Source of the DNA: Oricola sp.
GTDB taxonomy: Bacteria > Pseudomonadota > Alphaproteobacteria > Rhizobiales > Rhizobiaceae
Assembly (NCBI RefSeq): GCF_022763245.1
Contig: NZ_JALEGV010000043.1
Location: forward strand, 248,001-312,000
DNA length: 64,000 nucleotides
Direction of reading: 5' to 3'
In this document: positions 10,733 to 19,567 of the stretch, piece by piece
Layout: every line of letters starts with the position of its first letter
Position numbering within the stretch: the stretch's first letter is position 1
Position numbers and translations under genes: made by a program
The notes under the pieces: model-generated
Seen by the model: only the letters and a program-made list of their open reading frames with translations
Told to the model about the DNA's origin: nothing
Databases searched by the model: none

Positions 10733-13318
10733 ATGCCTGACAGGCCCAAGAGATTTCGACTGCGTTATGTCGTGCCCGTGCTCACAGTGTTGATCGCGGG
10801 CCTTTTCTCTGTTCTCGGCAAGCAGATATACACGGAAGTCTCGGGGCTTCGCTCCGCGCCGCGCGACAACATCCAGTGGACGCTGGCGCAACTCGAGATC
10901 GAGTTGCTGACATTCATGAGCGCGGTGCGCGACGCCGAGGAGAAGCCCGAGCCGGACGCGGCACTGCTCAATGAGGCGCGCAAACGCTTCGACATTTTCT
11001 ACAGCCGCGCCAAGACGATCCGCATCAGCTCCGCGTTCGAGAGCCTGAGAGCGCTCTCGGAAGCCGAAACATATCTCGAGACCATCAGCGAGACGCTGGA
11101 GCAGAGCATCCCGATCATCGATGGCGATGACGCGGTTCTCTATGCCGCGCTTCCCGCGCTGCGTGAGACCTACGAAGCGTTGAGACCGACGACCCGCACG
11201 TTTTCGCTGGAAGGCGTGCGCGTCTTCGCGGTCCAGTCGGATCTCAACCGAAGCCGCCTGGCCGTCCTCCTGTTTCAGACGGCGTCGATCGGGCTGCTCC
11301 TGATCTTCGCCCTCGTCGGGTCTTTTGCGATCGTCTACCGGCAGCATCGCGTGGCCGAGCGGCGCGCGGAGATCATACGCCAGAGCCATGCGCGCTATGC
11401 CAGCGCGATCAATTCCTCGCTGGATGCGATCATCGTCGCCGACGCTGACGGCGTGATCCTGGATTTCAGCCCGGCGGCCGAAATGGCGTTCGGCTATTCG
11501 CGCGCGACGGCCGTCGGATCGACGGTCGCCGAGATGATGGTGCCGCCGAAACAGCGCCAGGCGCATCGTGACAGCATGGAGCGGTTTCTCAGAACGGGCG
11601 AGCCGCACCTGGTCGGCGCCGGGCGCTTCGAGATCGACGCCATGCACGCCAGCGGCATTCTGTTTCCCGTCGAGATGTCGATCGGCGTGTCCGAGGGCGA
11701 TGATGGGAAGCCGATCTTCATCGCCTTCGTGCGCGACATTTCCGCAAGGCGCGAGGTGCAGCGCGAATTGACGAACGCCCGCGATCAGGCGCTCGCCGCC
11801 GACAAGGCGAAATCGCAATTCCTGGCGGTGATGAGCCATGAGATGCGCACGCCGCTTAACGGCGTCATGGCGATCCTCGATCTGCTCTCCGGTTCGAAAT
11901 TGGACGACCGGCAGCAGCAGCTCGTGGAAACAGCGATCACCTCCGGCGAAATCCTGCAGCATCACATCGACGACGTGCTCGACATCACCCGCATCGAGGC
12001 TGGCGCGATTGACATCCATCCCACCCGGTTCGACCTGCCCGACCTTCTGGATGAAGTCCGGCGCAGCCACGAACTCGGGGCCAAGGCGCGCGGCAACGCG
12101 ATCACGTGTTCGATCGTTCTTGCCAAACCGCGCGTGAAGCTCGATCGAAACCGGCTTCGCCAGATCCTGCTCAACCTCGTCGGCAATGCGGTCAAATTCA
12201 CCGAGAGCGGCGCCATCACTGTCGCCGTAAGCGAAAGCTACGATCAGGACGGCCGGAGACGCGTCGAAATCAAGGTCAGTGACACCGGTGTCGGAATCTC
12301 CGAGGGGAATCTCAGGCGCATTTTCGACGATTTCGTCACGCTCGACTCCTCCTATCAACGCGGCGCGGAAGGCTATGGTCTCGGCTTGGCGATCTGCCGG
12401 CGGATCGCCGCGGCGATGGATGGCACGATCACCGTCGAGAGCGAACTCGGGAAGGGCAGCACCTTCACCGTGAGCATTCCGGAAGCGGAGCTGGCGACCT
12501 CGTCGGAAGAGGAAGCCGACGCGCCTGAAAAGGAGTCGGGGAGATCCCGGCGCAATTTCAGGGTGCTGGTGGTCGAGGACAATGAGACCAATCGTTTCGT
12601 CGCGCAGGCGATGCTGGAAGAGGAAGGGTGCACTGTCACCCAGGCGGTGGACGGAGGCGACGGGATCGCCAAGGCCGACGAGGCCCGCTTCGACATCATC
12701 CTGATGGACATCAGCATGCCGAACATCGACGGGCTGGAAGCCACGCGCAGGATCCGCGCGGGACCCGGCCGGTCGCGCAAGAGCCGGATCGTCCTGCTGA
12801 CGGCCCATGTGATGGACAACGAGGAGGACGTCATGCGCGAACTCGGCGTGCATGACTATCTCCTCAAGCCTTTGCGTCGGCGCAATCTCGTCAAGGTGCT
12901 CGAACGCCTGGATGTCGAAACCGAGGAAGAGGATCCGGCCGACGAGGGCGAAGACAATGTCATCCTCGACGAAGAGGTGTTCAGGGAACTCGCCTCGCTG
13001 ATGCCGAAGGACCGGCTGGAGGTTGCCGTCGGGATCTTCCGGGCGGAATCGGCGCAGATCGGCGACCGCCTGACGGACGCGATCGAGCGCGGGGATTTCG
13101 CGGCGGCGCGCGACGTCGCACACAAGCACGCCGGGTCGGCAGCCATGTTCGGCGCGGTTTCGCTCGCAGAGGTGCTGCGCCTGGCGCAGGATCTTGCTGC
13201 AGAGGAGCGGGGCGAGGATCTGAAGGAACTGATTGCCGAAATAGGCGCACTCGAGCGCAAATCGGTTCTCGCGATCCGCGACATGCAGAACGCGCCTGCC
13301 GCAGACGAGACGAATTGA
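10733..13318 (+). CDS. Hybrid sensor histidine kinase (PAS-HisKA-HATPase-REC-HPt)
   Basis: 861-aa membrane sensor kinase. Domains in order: TM helix 1 (about residues 11-30), periplasmic region to about 175, TM helix 2 (about 178-200), PAS (about 220-345), HisKA with phospho-acceptor His369 in MSHEMRTPLNG, HATPase with the N box NLVGNAVKFTESG and the G box GYGLGLAI, REC with phospho-acceptor Asp659 in LMDISMP, and HPt with His797 in AHKHAGSAAMFG. It therefore contains all relay steps up to an HPt and needs a separate output regulator. The only response regulator in the window is the LuxR-type one at 22496-23110. It lies 23 bp after the secreted sulfite-oxidase-fold protein, which may be its sensory partner. 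Confidence 0.93.
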   Translation: MPDRPKRFRLRYVVPVLTVLIAGLFSVLGKQIYTEVSGLRSAPRDNIQWTLAQLEIELLTFMSAVRDAEEKPEPDAALLNEARKRFDIFYSRAKTIRISSAFESLRALSEAETYLETISETLEQSIPIIDGDDAVLYAALPALRETYEALRPTTRTFSLEGVRVFAVQSDLNRSRLAVLLFQTASIGLLLIFALVGSFAIVYRQHRVAERRAEIIRQSHARYASAINSSLDAIIVADADGVILDFSPAAEMAFGYSRATAVGSTVAEMMVPPKQRQAHRDSMERFLRTGEPHLVGAGRFEIDAMHASGILFPVEMSIGVSEGDDGKPIFIAFVRDISARREVQRELTNARDQALAADKAKSQFLAVMSHEMRTPLNGVMAILDLLSGSKLDDRQQQLVETAITSGEILQHHIDDVLDITRIEAGAIDIHPTRFDLPDLLDEVRRSHELGAKARGNAITCSIVLAKPRVKLDRNRLRQILLNLVGNAVKFTESGAITVAVSESYDQDGRRRVEIKVSDTGVGISEGNLRRIFDDFVTLDSSYQRGAEGYGLGLAICRRIAAAMDGTITVESELGKGSTFTVSIPEAELATSSEEEADAPEKESGRSRRNFRVLVVEDNETNRFVAQAMLEEEGCTVTQAVDGGDGIAKADEARFDIILMDISMPNIDGLEATRRIRAGPGRSRKSRIVLLTAHVMDNEEDVMRELGVHDYLLKPLRRRNLVKVLERLDVETEEEDPADEGEDNVILDEEVFRELASLMPKDRLEVAVGIFRAESAQIGDRLTDAIERGDFAAARDVAHKHAGSAAMFGAVSLAEVLRLAQDLAAEERGEDLKELIAEIGALERKSVLAIRDMQNAPAADETN

Positions 13319-13369
13319 TCGCGCCTCGAGGCGCCGCAGACCTTTTGCAGTTTCATCGGGTGCAAGAAG

Positions 13370-13397
13370 AGCCGCGTCGGTAGACACCGACGCGGCT
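13370..13397. terminator. Bidirectional hairpin between convergent genes
   Basis: Perfect 12-bp stem (13370-13381 with 13386-13397) and 4-nt loop AGAC, lying between the convergent hybrid kinase and Wza-like genes. There is no long T-run on either side, so termination may be inefficient or Rho-assisted, but position and stem strength support a shared terminator. Confidence 0.7.
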
Positions 13398-13421
13398 CGG
13401 TCCAGTCTCCCTAAGGCCTCC

Positions 13422-14663
13422 TCAGAGCGTCAGCAGCGCCGCCGCTGCGGCGACCGAGCTCATGCCCCTCGCCACATCGAAGACATTGGTGACGCCCGAA
13501 TCGTAACAGGCGAGCGCGTCGCCCGGCATCATGTAGGGATTGAAGTCGTCGCGGTCGGCGGAGCGAAGCAGTTCCTCCACGCGGCGTTCGATGACGATCG
13601 ATTCCCCGGTGACCGGATTGCGCGAGATCAGCGCCGCGGTGCGGTTGGCGTTGACGAGTTTCGTCCCGCCCATGCAGTTCATGCCCACGATCGCTTCCAG
13701 AAAGCGCGTGCCGTAGCGCAGTTCGCGTGCTTCCTTGCCGATCGCGGAATTCGCGTTGGAGGCCGCCGGCTGCGTCAGGTTCGACATGAACACCTTCACG
13801 CCGGGTGTTGTCACCGGTGTCGGCTTGACCAGTTCCTCCTGGAAACAATCGCGGCTGCCGACGTCCACATGGTCGCCCGCAAGCAGGATCAGGTCGTTAT
13901 AGGGCCGGCCGAGCATGGCGGGGCGCGCATCGACCACGATCGTCTTTTGGCCCCTGCGGATGCGCACCGAGGAAAGGTCGGCGTCCGGCCGAATGCCTCC
14001 GGCCGATTGCAACGCACGCGACAACCGCCGGGCTTCGGCCGTGGCGCCGAGCGCTTCCTGGCGGATGCTGTCGCGGTCCGCGCCCGAGACGCCGCCGATC
14101 GTGACCGCGCCTGGCTCGAAGACCGAGCCGGAAACGAAGACGCGGGCCGGCGCGAAGTCCTGTAGCCGCACCGAGATGCGCGGCGGTTGATCGTAATAGC
14201 CTTGCGAGACGAGGGCTTGACCCAATTCCCGCTCGATGGAGTCCGTCGTCCGGCCGAGGGCGATGATCGGCGCCAGATGCGGCAGCGCAAGCCTGCCGTC
14301 CTGCGCGATCTCATGCGTGCCGGTGAAGGTCGCGTCCGATCCAACCATCACCATGACGAGGTCGCCGGCCGACAGGAGCACCGTGTCCGGCGTGAACGCC
14401 GTGTTCATCGGCGCATGCGCGAGCGAGGCCGCGCCATTGTCGCTGCACTGGCTGCGGTTCTGGCTCGACGCCGATCGGTCCCAATGCCGGCCGCGGTCCT
14501 TCGGCGTACGATATTCCGCCTGGTAGCTCAGGCCTTGTGAAACCGGCTCGCGATTGTCGATGGCGCTCAGCGAAGAACAGCCGGTTGCAGCGAAGCTCGT
14601 GGCCAGGATCAGCGCGGTTGTCCGAAGCAGTCCCTTGCGCTTCTTGGGAAGTGACATGCGCAT
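13422..14663 (-). CDS. Polysaccharide export lipoprotein (Wza/BexD family)
   Basis: 413-aa outer-membrane polysaccharide exporter. The N-terminus is a lipoprotein signal ending at AATGC (Cys29). A Poly_export domain follows (about residues 95-180, starting near DTVLLSAGDLVMV), then soluble SLBB-like beta-grasp segments (ARVFVSGSVFEPGAV and later). ATG at 14663 is chosen for the AAAGGA ribosome site nine bases ahead and because the lipoprotein signal begins there; longer frames add a non-signal leader. The C-terminal hydrophobic tail could supply the membrane helix of the Wza barrel. It is transcribed away from the flippase gene across a shared 283-bp control region containing the CTAT-N8-ATAG repeat. 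Confidence 0.9.
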   Translation of the reverse strand: MRMSLPKKRKGLLRTTALILATSFAATGCSSLSAIDNREPVSQGLSYQAEYRTPKDRGRHWDRSASSQNRSQCSDNGAASLAHAPMNTAFTPDTVLLSAGDLVMVMVGSDATFTGTHEIAQDGRLALPHLAPIIALGRTTDSIERELGQALVSQGYYDQPPRISVRLQDFAPARVFVSGSVFEPGAVTIGGVSGADRDSIRQEALGATAEARRLSRALQSAGGIRPDADLSSVRIRRGQKTIVVDARPAMLGRPYNDLILLAGDHVDVGSRDCFQEELVKPTPVTTPGVKVFMSNLTQPAASNANSAIGKEARELRYGTRFLEAIVGMNCMGGTKLVNANRTAALISRNPVTGESIVIERRVEELLRSADRDDFNPYMMPGDALACYDSGVTNVFDVARGMSSVAAAAALLTL

Positions 14664-14813
14664 GAAACAGATCCTTTCATCCGTATCACGGGGTTGAATC
14701 AGGAAGAACGCACAACTCCAAGGGTGTGCGAAAGCAGTGCGCATGCTCTTACGCGTGTGGAAAACAAGCCGGGCGCGTCATCCGTGCATGACCAGGTTCT
14801 TTCGCGTCGAACC

Positions 14814-14829
14814 CTATACCGACGGATAG
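14814..14829. promoter_or_regulatory. CTAT-N8-ATAG inverted repeat, site 2
   Basis: CTAT (14814-14817), eight bases, ATAG (14826-14829), with the inner bases ACCGACGG keeping the CC/GG symmetry of site 3. It lies in the 283-bp divergent region between the Wza-like gene (start 14663) and the flippase gene (start 14947), where one factor could control both export and synthesis operons. Apart from this I see no other clear element in the gap. Confidence 0.5.
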
Positions 14830-14946
14830 CACCCTCTCGCCCTCCTGATCCCCGGCTGACCCAACGCTTCCCCCGGCTCACGACGGCAGCCGCTAGACAT
14901 ATGGTCATCGAAACGACGCCTCCGGGCGTGAGAGAAGGTGCCAAGC

Positions 14947-16209
14947 ATGACCGTCGCAATCGCCAACATGACGCGGATGTTCGCCCGCGGATCCCTGTTG
15001 AGCGGGCTTGCCGCCTACAGCGCTTCCGAGGCGGTGACAAAGGTCTCGCGGCTTGTCGCGGTGATCGCGCTGGCCCGTGTGCTCACGCCGGCGCAGGTCG
15101 GCGTCGTGGCCGGCGCTCTCGCCATCTCCGAACTGCTGAAGGCCTTCACCGAGAACGGCGTCATCCAGAAGATCATCTCGGCTTCGGCTGACGATCTGGA
15201 AGCGACTTGCCACACCGCGCGCCGGATCAACTGGGCCTGGAGCGGCGGTCTGTTCGCCCTTCAGGTTTCGATCGCGGCGGCCTTCCATCTCGCGACCGGG
15301 CAGGTCGCAGGACCGCTGCTGATCGCCCTCATGGCGGGCGAGTATCTCTTGATGCCGGCCGGGCTCGTGCAGTGCGGCCTTGCTATGCGCGAAGGCAAGC
15401 TCGCCGGCACCGCCACCGTCGCCGGCGCGCAGAACGTCGCCGCGAACCTGATGACTGCGGCCATGGTGCTGATCTGGCCGAGCCCGCTCGCCGTCGCCGC
15501 GGCACGGCTGGCCAGCGCGCCGATCTGGCTCTCCGGGATGCGCCGCTTGCGCCCGTGGGCGCCGAAGGCTGGCGTCATTCCGGCGCCGATCCGTCCCTTC
15601 GCCCGCTTCGGCGCCGCGATCCTCGGGATCGAATTCCTCAAGGTCCTGCGCATGCAGGCCGACAAGCTGATCATCGGCGTCCTCATGGGCCCGGAAGCGC
15701 TCGGCATCTACTTCTTCGCATTCAATGCGGGCCTCGGCATCGCGAACTCCTTCTCGGTCGCCTTCTCGACGGTCCTGTTTCCGCATCTCTGCGGGGCCGC
15801 GAACCGCGTCGCGACGCTGCGCAACGCCCTGGCCGTCGCGCTTGTCGCCCTGTTCCCGATCATCGCCGTGCAGGCGCTCGCCGCGCCGATCTACGTGCCG
15901 ATCATCTTCGGCGAGAAATGGGCTTCCGTCGCGCCGCTTGTTTCCATCCTGTGCTTCGCCGCCCTGCCGGCCATCGTCTGGTCCGCCGCCGCCCAGTGGC
16001 TGCGCTCGGCCGGTCGTCCGGATGTGGAACTCGTGTGTTCGGTCTTCATCGCGGCATTCGTGACGCTCGGCATCGTTGTCGCCGCCCCCTTCGGCCTCTC
16101 ATCCGTCGTCTGGAGCGTTCTCGTCACCTCGGTCTTTTCGCAACTCGTCGCGTCCGTCGCCGTTCTGTTCATCCACGTCCTTCCTCAACGCATCAGAATC
16201 GAAAGGTGA
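14947..16209 (+). CDS. Polysaccharide flippase (Wzx/MATE-like oligosaccharide transporter)
   Basis: 420-aa polytopic membrane protein of the oligosaccharide flippase superfamily, predicted to carry about 12 hydrophobic helices and to flip lipid-linked repeat units to the periplasm. The N-terminal segment (LLSGLAAYSASEAVTKVSR) and the central FARFGAAILGIEFLKVL region resemble Wzx/lipopolysaccharide biosynthesis proteins. ATG 14947 follows a GAGAGAAGG ribosome site by eight bases, better than the GTG at 14938. It is the first gene of a four-gene run with three glycosyltransferases spaced 5-28 bp apart. Confidence 0.88.
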   Translation: MTVAIANMTRMFARGSLLSGLAAYSASEAVTKVSRLVAVIALARVLTPAQVGVVAGALAISELLKAFTENGVIQKIISASADDLEATCHTARRINWAWSGGLFALQVSIAAAFHLATGQVAGPLLIALMAGEYLLMPAGLVQCGLAMREGKLAGTATVAGAQNVAANLMTAAMVLIWPSPLAVAAARLASAPIWLSGMRRLRPWAPKAGVIPAPIRPFARFGAAILGIEFLKVLRMQADKLIIGVLMGPEALGIYFFAFNAGLGIANSFSVAFSTVLFPHLCGAANRVATLRNALAVALVALFPIIAVQALAAPIYVPIIFGEKWASVAPLVSILCFAALPAIVWSAAAQWLRSAGRPDVELVCSVFIAAFVTLGIVVAAPFGLSSVVWSVLVTSVFSQLVASVAVLFIHVLPQRIRIER

Positions 16210-16214
16210 AACTC

Positions 16215-17168
16215 ATGCCGCTTTTCTCAGTGATCGTTCCCTGCTGGAACGCTGAAGACACCCTCGAGGCCACCCTGTCGTCTGTCGAGCGCCAGTCTTT
16301 CCCGGATTTCGAGGTCGTCGTGATGGACGACGGCTCGACCGACGCGACCGCCGCCATTGCCGCGCGTTTCGCTGCCCGCGACTGCCGCTTCAAGCTCATC
16401 ACCCTGGAGCAGGGCGGCCCGAGCAATGCGCGCAATGTTGCCGCCTTCTCCTACGCCAAGGGACAGGTTCTCGCCTTCCTGGATGCCGACGACCTCTGGG
16501 TCGAGAACAAGCTGCTGCGCATGGCCGAACTCTTCTGCAGGTCCGACGCCCCCGACGCGCTCTACGGCCGCATCGGCTTCTTCCGCGCCGGTTCCGGCAC
16601 CTTCGAAGAGAGCTCCGTGCGGACCTATTCCACCGTCAAGACCGAGGCGCTGACGCCGGGCGACTTGTTGCGGGAGAATGCTGTTTGCACCATGTCGAAT
16701 GTCGTCGTACATGCCGATGCCTTCAAGGCGAGCGGCGGGTTCGACACGACGCTGCGCTACGGCGAGGACGTCGAGTGGATGGTGCGGCTTATCGCCGACG
16801 GCCGCCGGATCGAGGGGCTCGACGAGGTGCTGGTCTATTACCGCACCAGCGACAGCGGCCTGTCCGCCAATCTGGCGGCCATGCATGAGGGCTGGAGCAA
16901 GACGCTGGAGACCGTGCGCCGCGCCGACCCGGCGCTGGGTCCGCGCGAGGTCGCGGCCGCCGAGGCGGTCCACCTGCGCTATCTGGCTCGCCGGGCGCTG
17001 CGCGTCCGCGCCTCGCGCCGTGCCGCCTTCGACCTGGTGCTTGCCGCCCTCGCGAAGAGCCCGCGCGGCTTCTTCTCCGATCCCCGCCGCGGCGGGCTGA
17101 CCCTCCTGGCGGCGATCGCCGACCTGGTCATGCCGCGCAGCCTCCGCAAATTCGCGGCCATGCACTGA
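16215..17168 (+). CDS. Family 2 glycosyltransferase (first)
   Basis: 317-aa GT-A-fold glycosyltransferase with SVIVPCWNAEDTLEATL (residues 5-21), the nucleotide-sugar motif VVMDDGSTDAT, the metal-binding FLDADDLW, and a YGEDVEWMVRL acceptor-site ED motif. The C-terminal 70 residues are Arg/Ala-rich and amphipathic, possibly membrane-contacting. It starts five bases after the flippase gene, with GAAAGG as ribosome site. It adds one sugar to the lipid-linked repeat; donor and linkage are unknown. Confidence 0.9.
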   Translation: MPLFSVIVPCWNAEDTLEATLSSVERQSFPDFEVVVMDDGSTDATAAIAARFAARDCRFKLITLEQGGPSNARNVAAFSYAKGQVLAFLDADDLWVENKLLRMAELFCRSDAPDALYGRIGFFRAGSGTFEESSVRTYSTVKTEALTPGDLLRENAVCTMSNVVVHADAFKASGGFDTTLRYGEDVEWMVRLIADGRRIEGLDEVLVYYRTSDSGLSANLAAMHEGWSKTLETVRRADPALGPREVAAAEAVHLRYLARRALRVRASRRAAFDLVLAALAKSPRGFFSDPRRGGLTLLAAIADLVMPRSLRKFAAMH

Positions 17169-17189
17169 CCCGTCAGAAAGGACGAACCG

Positions 17190-18185
17190 ATGACCAATTC
17201 CGCGCCCGTCGCCACCCTCGTCGTTCCCGCCTACAATGTGCAGGAAACCATCGCCGACACGTTGCAGTCGCTCCTCGACCAGACCTTCCAGGACTTCGAG
17301 ATCCTCGTCGTCGATGACGGGTCGAGCGACGAGACGCCCACGATCGTGAACTCTTTCGACGATCGCCGCATCCGGCTGATCCGGCAGAAAAACCGCGGCC
17401 TCGCCGGCGCGCACAACACCGGCATTCACGAGGCGAAGGGCGAGTTCATCGGCTTTTGCGACGCCGACGACCTGTGGGTGCCGGAGAAGCTGGAAAAGCA
17501 TGTCGAGCATCTGCGCGCCAATCCCGATGTCGGGATCAGCTTCTCCGGCTCGCGCATGATCGACGCCCAAGGCCGCCCGATCGGCGTCAACCAGACGCCG
17601 AAGCTGCGCAACATCACGGTGGCGGACATCTTCAAGCGCAACCCGATCGGCAACGGCTCGGCTGCCGTGATGCGCCGCGAGGCGCTGGAGGGGTTCGCCT
17701 ATCGCCCGGCAGGCGAGCAGGAGCGCGACTGGTGGTTCGACGAGACCTTCCGCCAGTCCGACGACATCGAGGGCTGGCTGCGTTTCGCCCTGACCCAGGA
17801 CTGGAAGATCGAGGGCATCCCCGGCCTCCTGACGCTCTATCGCATCCACATGGGCGCCCTGTCGGCCAATGTGAACGTCCAGCTGGAGACCTGGCTGCGC
17901 ATGCGCGACAAGATCGCCCGCATCGCGCCGGAGGTCGTCGCCCGCCACGGCGCCGCCGCGACGGCCTACCAGCTTCGCTATCTGTGCCGCCGCGCGATCT
18001 CGATGCGCAACGGCGCGCTGGCCTTCGACCTCTGCCGGCGCTCGGTAGCGACCTCCTCGCGTCCGCTGATCGAGGAGCCGGTCAAGACCGTGGTCACCAT
18101 CGGCGCCGCCGTGACGCTTCGCCTTCTCGGCGCGGCATTTTACCTCGTCGCCGAGCGCCGCATGCTGGGCGCACGCGCCGCCTGA
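17190..18185 (+). CDS. Family 2 glycosyltransferase (second)
   Basis: 331-aa GT2 enzyme: ATLVVPAYNVQETIADTL (residues 8-25), VVDDGSSDETPT, the metal-binding FCDADDLW, and the later QSDDIEGWLRF and YRIH stretches. Its C-terminus carries a hydrophobic segment (about 290-320) that may anchor it to the inner membrane. It is a clear family paralogue of the preceding gene but differs throughout, so it is not a recent copy. Gap to the previous gene is 21 bp. It forms another linkage of the exopolysaccharide repeat. Confidence 0.9.
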   Translation: MTNSAPVATLVVPAYNVQETIADTLQSLLDQTFQDFEILVVDDGSSDETPTIVNSFDDRRIRLIRQKNRGLAGAHNTGIHEAKGEFIGFCDADDLWVPEKLEKHVEHLRANPDVGISFSGSRMIDAQGRPIGVNQTPKLRNITVADIFKRNPIGNGSAAVMRREALEGFAYRPAGEQERDWWFDETFRQSDDIEGWLRFALTQDWKIEGIPGLLTLYRIHMGALSANVNVQLETWLRMRDKIARIAPEVVARHGAAATAYQLRYLCRRAISMRNGALAFDLCRRSVATSSRPLIEEPVKTVVTIGAAVTLRLLGAAFYLVAERRMLGARAA

Positions 18186-18213
18186 CACACCTTTGAACAA
18201 CGGAGCAAGAACA

Positions 18214-19230
18214 ATGATAAGAGCCGTTTCCCACCTCATCGACGACGCGTCCTTCGGCGGCGTGAACCGGATGCTCGATCACATGTCGAGCAGCGAGGCG
18301 CTGCAGCGCCACCACCAGCACCGCATCGTCCGCGTCCGGCGCGGCCAGTTCTCGTCGCCCGTCGTGACGGCCGACGTGATCGTGTCGCATCTGTCGGTCA
18401 ACTGGGCGAACCTGCCCATGCTGACGGCCCTGCGCGCCGCCTATCCCGACACGCCGATCATCCATGTCGAGCACAGCTACTCCCAGCGTTTCGTCGCCGC
18501 CCGTGTCGACAACAAGGACCGTTTCGACACGCTCCTGCGCACCGCCTACGCCCTTTTCGACACGGTGGTCGCGGTCAGCGACGCGCAGTATCGGTGGATG
18601 CGTCGCCGGCAGTTCTGCCCGGCCGACAAGCTGACGGCCATCCGATCCTGCGCGGATCTCGCGCCCTTCTTCGAGGTCGGTCCTGTCGCGCCGCGTGAGC
18701 GCATGGTGATCGGCGCGATCGGCCGCTTCGATGTCCAGAAGGGCTTCGACGTCCTGCTGGAAGGCTTCCTTGCCGCCCAGCGCGACGACATCGAACTTCA
18801 CTTCCACGGCGACGGGCCGGAGGCCGAGAAACTGGCGTCGATGGCGCGTTCGCATCGAAACGTCGTCTTTCACGGCTACTCGGCCGACACCTCGGCTGCG
18901 GTCGCCGAGTGCGACGCGGTCGCCATGCCGTCGCGCTGGGAGCCCTATGGTCTCGTGGCGCTGGAAGCCATGGCCGCCGGCCGCGCCGTGCTCTGCCCGC
19001 GCATCGACGGCCTTGCCGACCACATCGAGGCCGGTGCGATCGAGATCGGCGACAACGGCGTCGAGGGCTGGAAGGCCTATTTCGAGACGGTCGATCGTCG
19101 CGACATCGCAGCCAAGGGCCTGCGGGGCCGGGCGGTGGCGCAGGATGCGGCGCTGCGCTTCGTCGGAGCCTGGACCGAGCTCCTGATCGACACCCTGGAC
19201 ACCGAACGGGATCTCGCGCTCGCCGCGTGA
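18214..19230 (+). CDS. Family 4 glycosyltransferase (GT-B fold)
   Basis: 338-aa GT-B glycosyltransferase. The N-terminal acceptor domain begins with FGGVNRMLDHM; the C-terminal donor domain has IGRFDVQKGFDVLLEGF and the family motif region PSRWEPYGLVALEAMA, with the EX7E glutamates around 245-253. ATG 18214 has a GGAGCAAG ribosome site; a TTG at 18193 would only add seven residues. It is the last gene of the flippase-glycosyltransferase run and is followed 23 bp later by a strong terminator. Confidence 0.9.
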   Translation: MIRAVSHLIDDASFGGVNRMLDHMSSSEALQRHHQHRIVRVRRGQFSSPVVTADVIVSHLSVNWANLPMLTALRAAYPDTPIIHVEHSYSQRFVAARVDNKDRFDTLLRTAYALFDTVVAVSDAQYRWMRRRQFCPADKLTAIRSCADLAPFFEVGPVAPRERMVIGAIGRFDVQKGFDVLLEGFLAAQRDDIELHFHGDGPEAEKLASMARSHRNVVFHGYSADTSAAVAECDAVAMPSRWEPYGLVALEAMAAGRAVLCPRIDGLADHIEAGAIEIGDNGVEGWKAYFETVDRRDIAAKGLRGRAVAQDAALRFVGAWTELLIDTLDTERDLALAA

Positions 19231-19567
19231 TCCTTCGCGGATCGACACGACCAGCCGCCGGCACAAGTCGGCGGCTTTTTTGTTTGCGTTGGAGCCTCCG
19301 CCCAGATCGGGTCCTGCCTCTCCGCAGCGCCCTTGGCCGGGCGCGGCGAGAACCAGGGACCGGCAGGGTTCAGGGCCTCGTCCATTGGAAGCTCTTCTCA
19401 GGTTCGTCCGGGTTCTCGCATGCTCGGGCTGGGATGTGGGGTCGCTCTGCAACACTTCTAGGATGAGCGAAGGGGCCGCTGTCAGCGGTCTGGCCGCCGG
19501 CAGGCGCCCGGGTCCTGTTCGTTTGGATCAGTGCGGCGAGGCGCAATCCTGCCGGGCGCGGGTTCGC
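19231..19567. other. Convergent intergenic region, 337 bp
   Basis: Lies between the end of the GT4 gene and the end of the Wzy-like gene on the opposite strand. It holds the terminator at 19253-19281; in the remaining bases I see no convincing ORF with a ribosome site, no RNA gene and no repeat. Confidence 0.6.
19253..19281 (+). terminator. Rho-independent terminator after the glycosyltransferase operon
   Basis: 8-bp GC-rich stem AGCCGCCG/CGGCGGCT with an 8-nt loop, followed directly by six T residues (19276-19281). It ends the flippase-glycosyltransferase transcript. Confidence 0.92.

Noticed and set aside
10664-13387. Minus-strand open frame of 907 codons opposite the hybrid kinase
   Set aside because: The kinase domains are unambiguous; the antisense reading is low-complexity and has no recognisable feature.
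16227-18239. Minus-strand open frame of 670 codons opposite the two GT2 genes
   Set aside because: Antisense shadow; both glycosyltransferases have full motif sets and ribosome sites.
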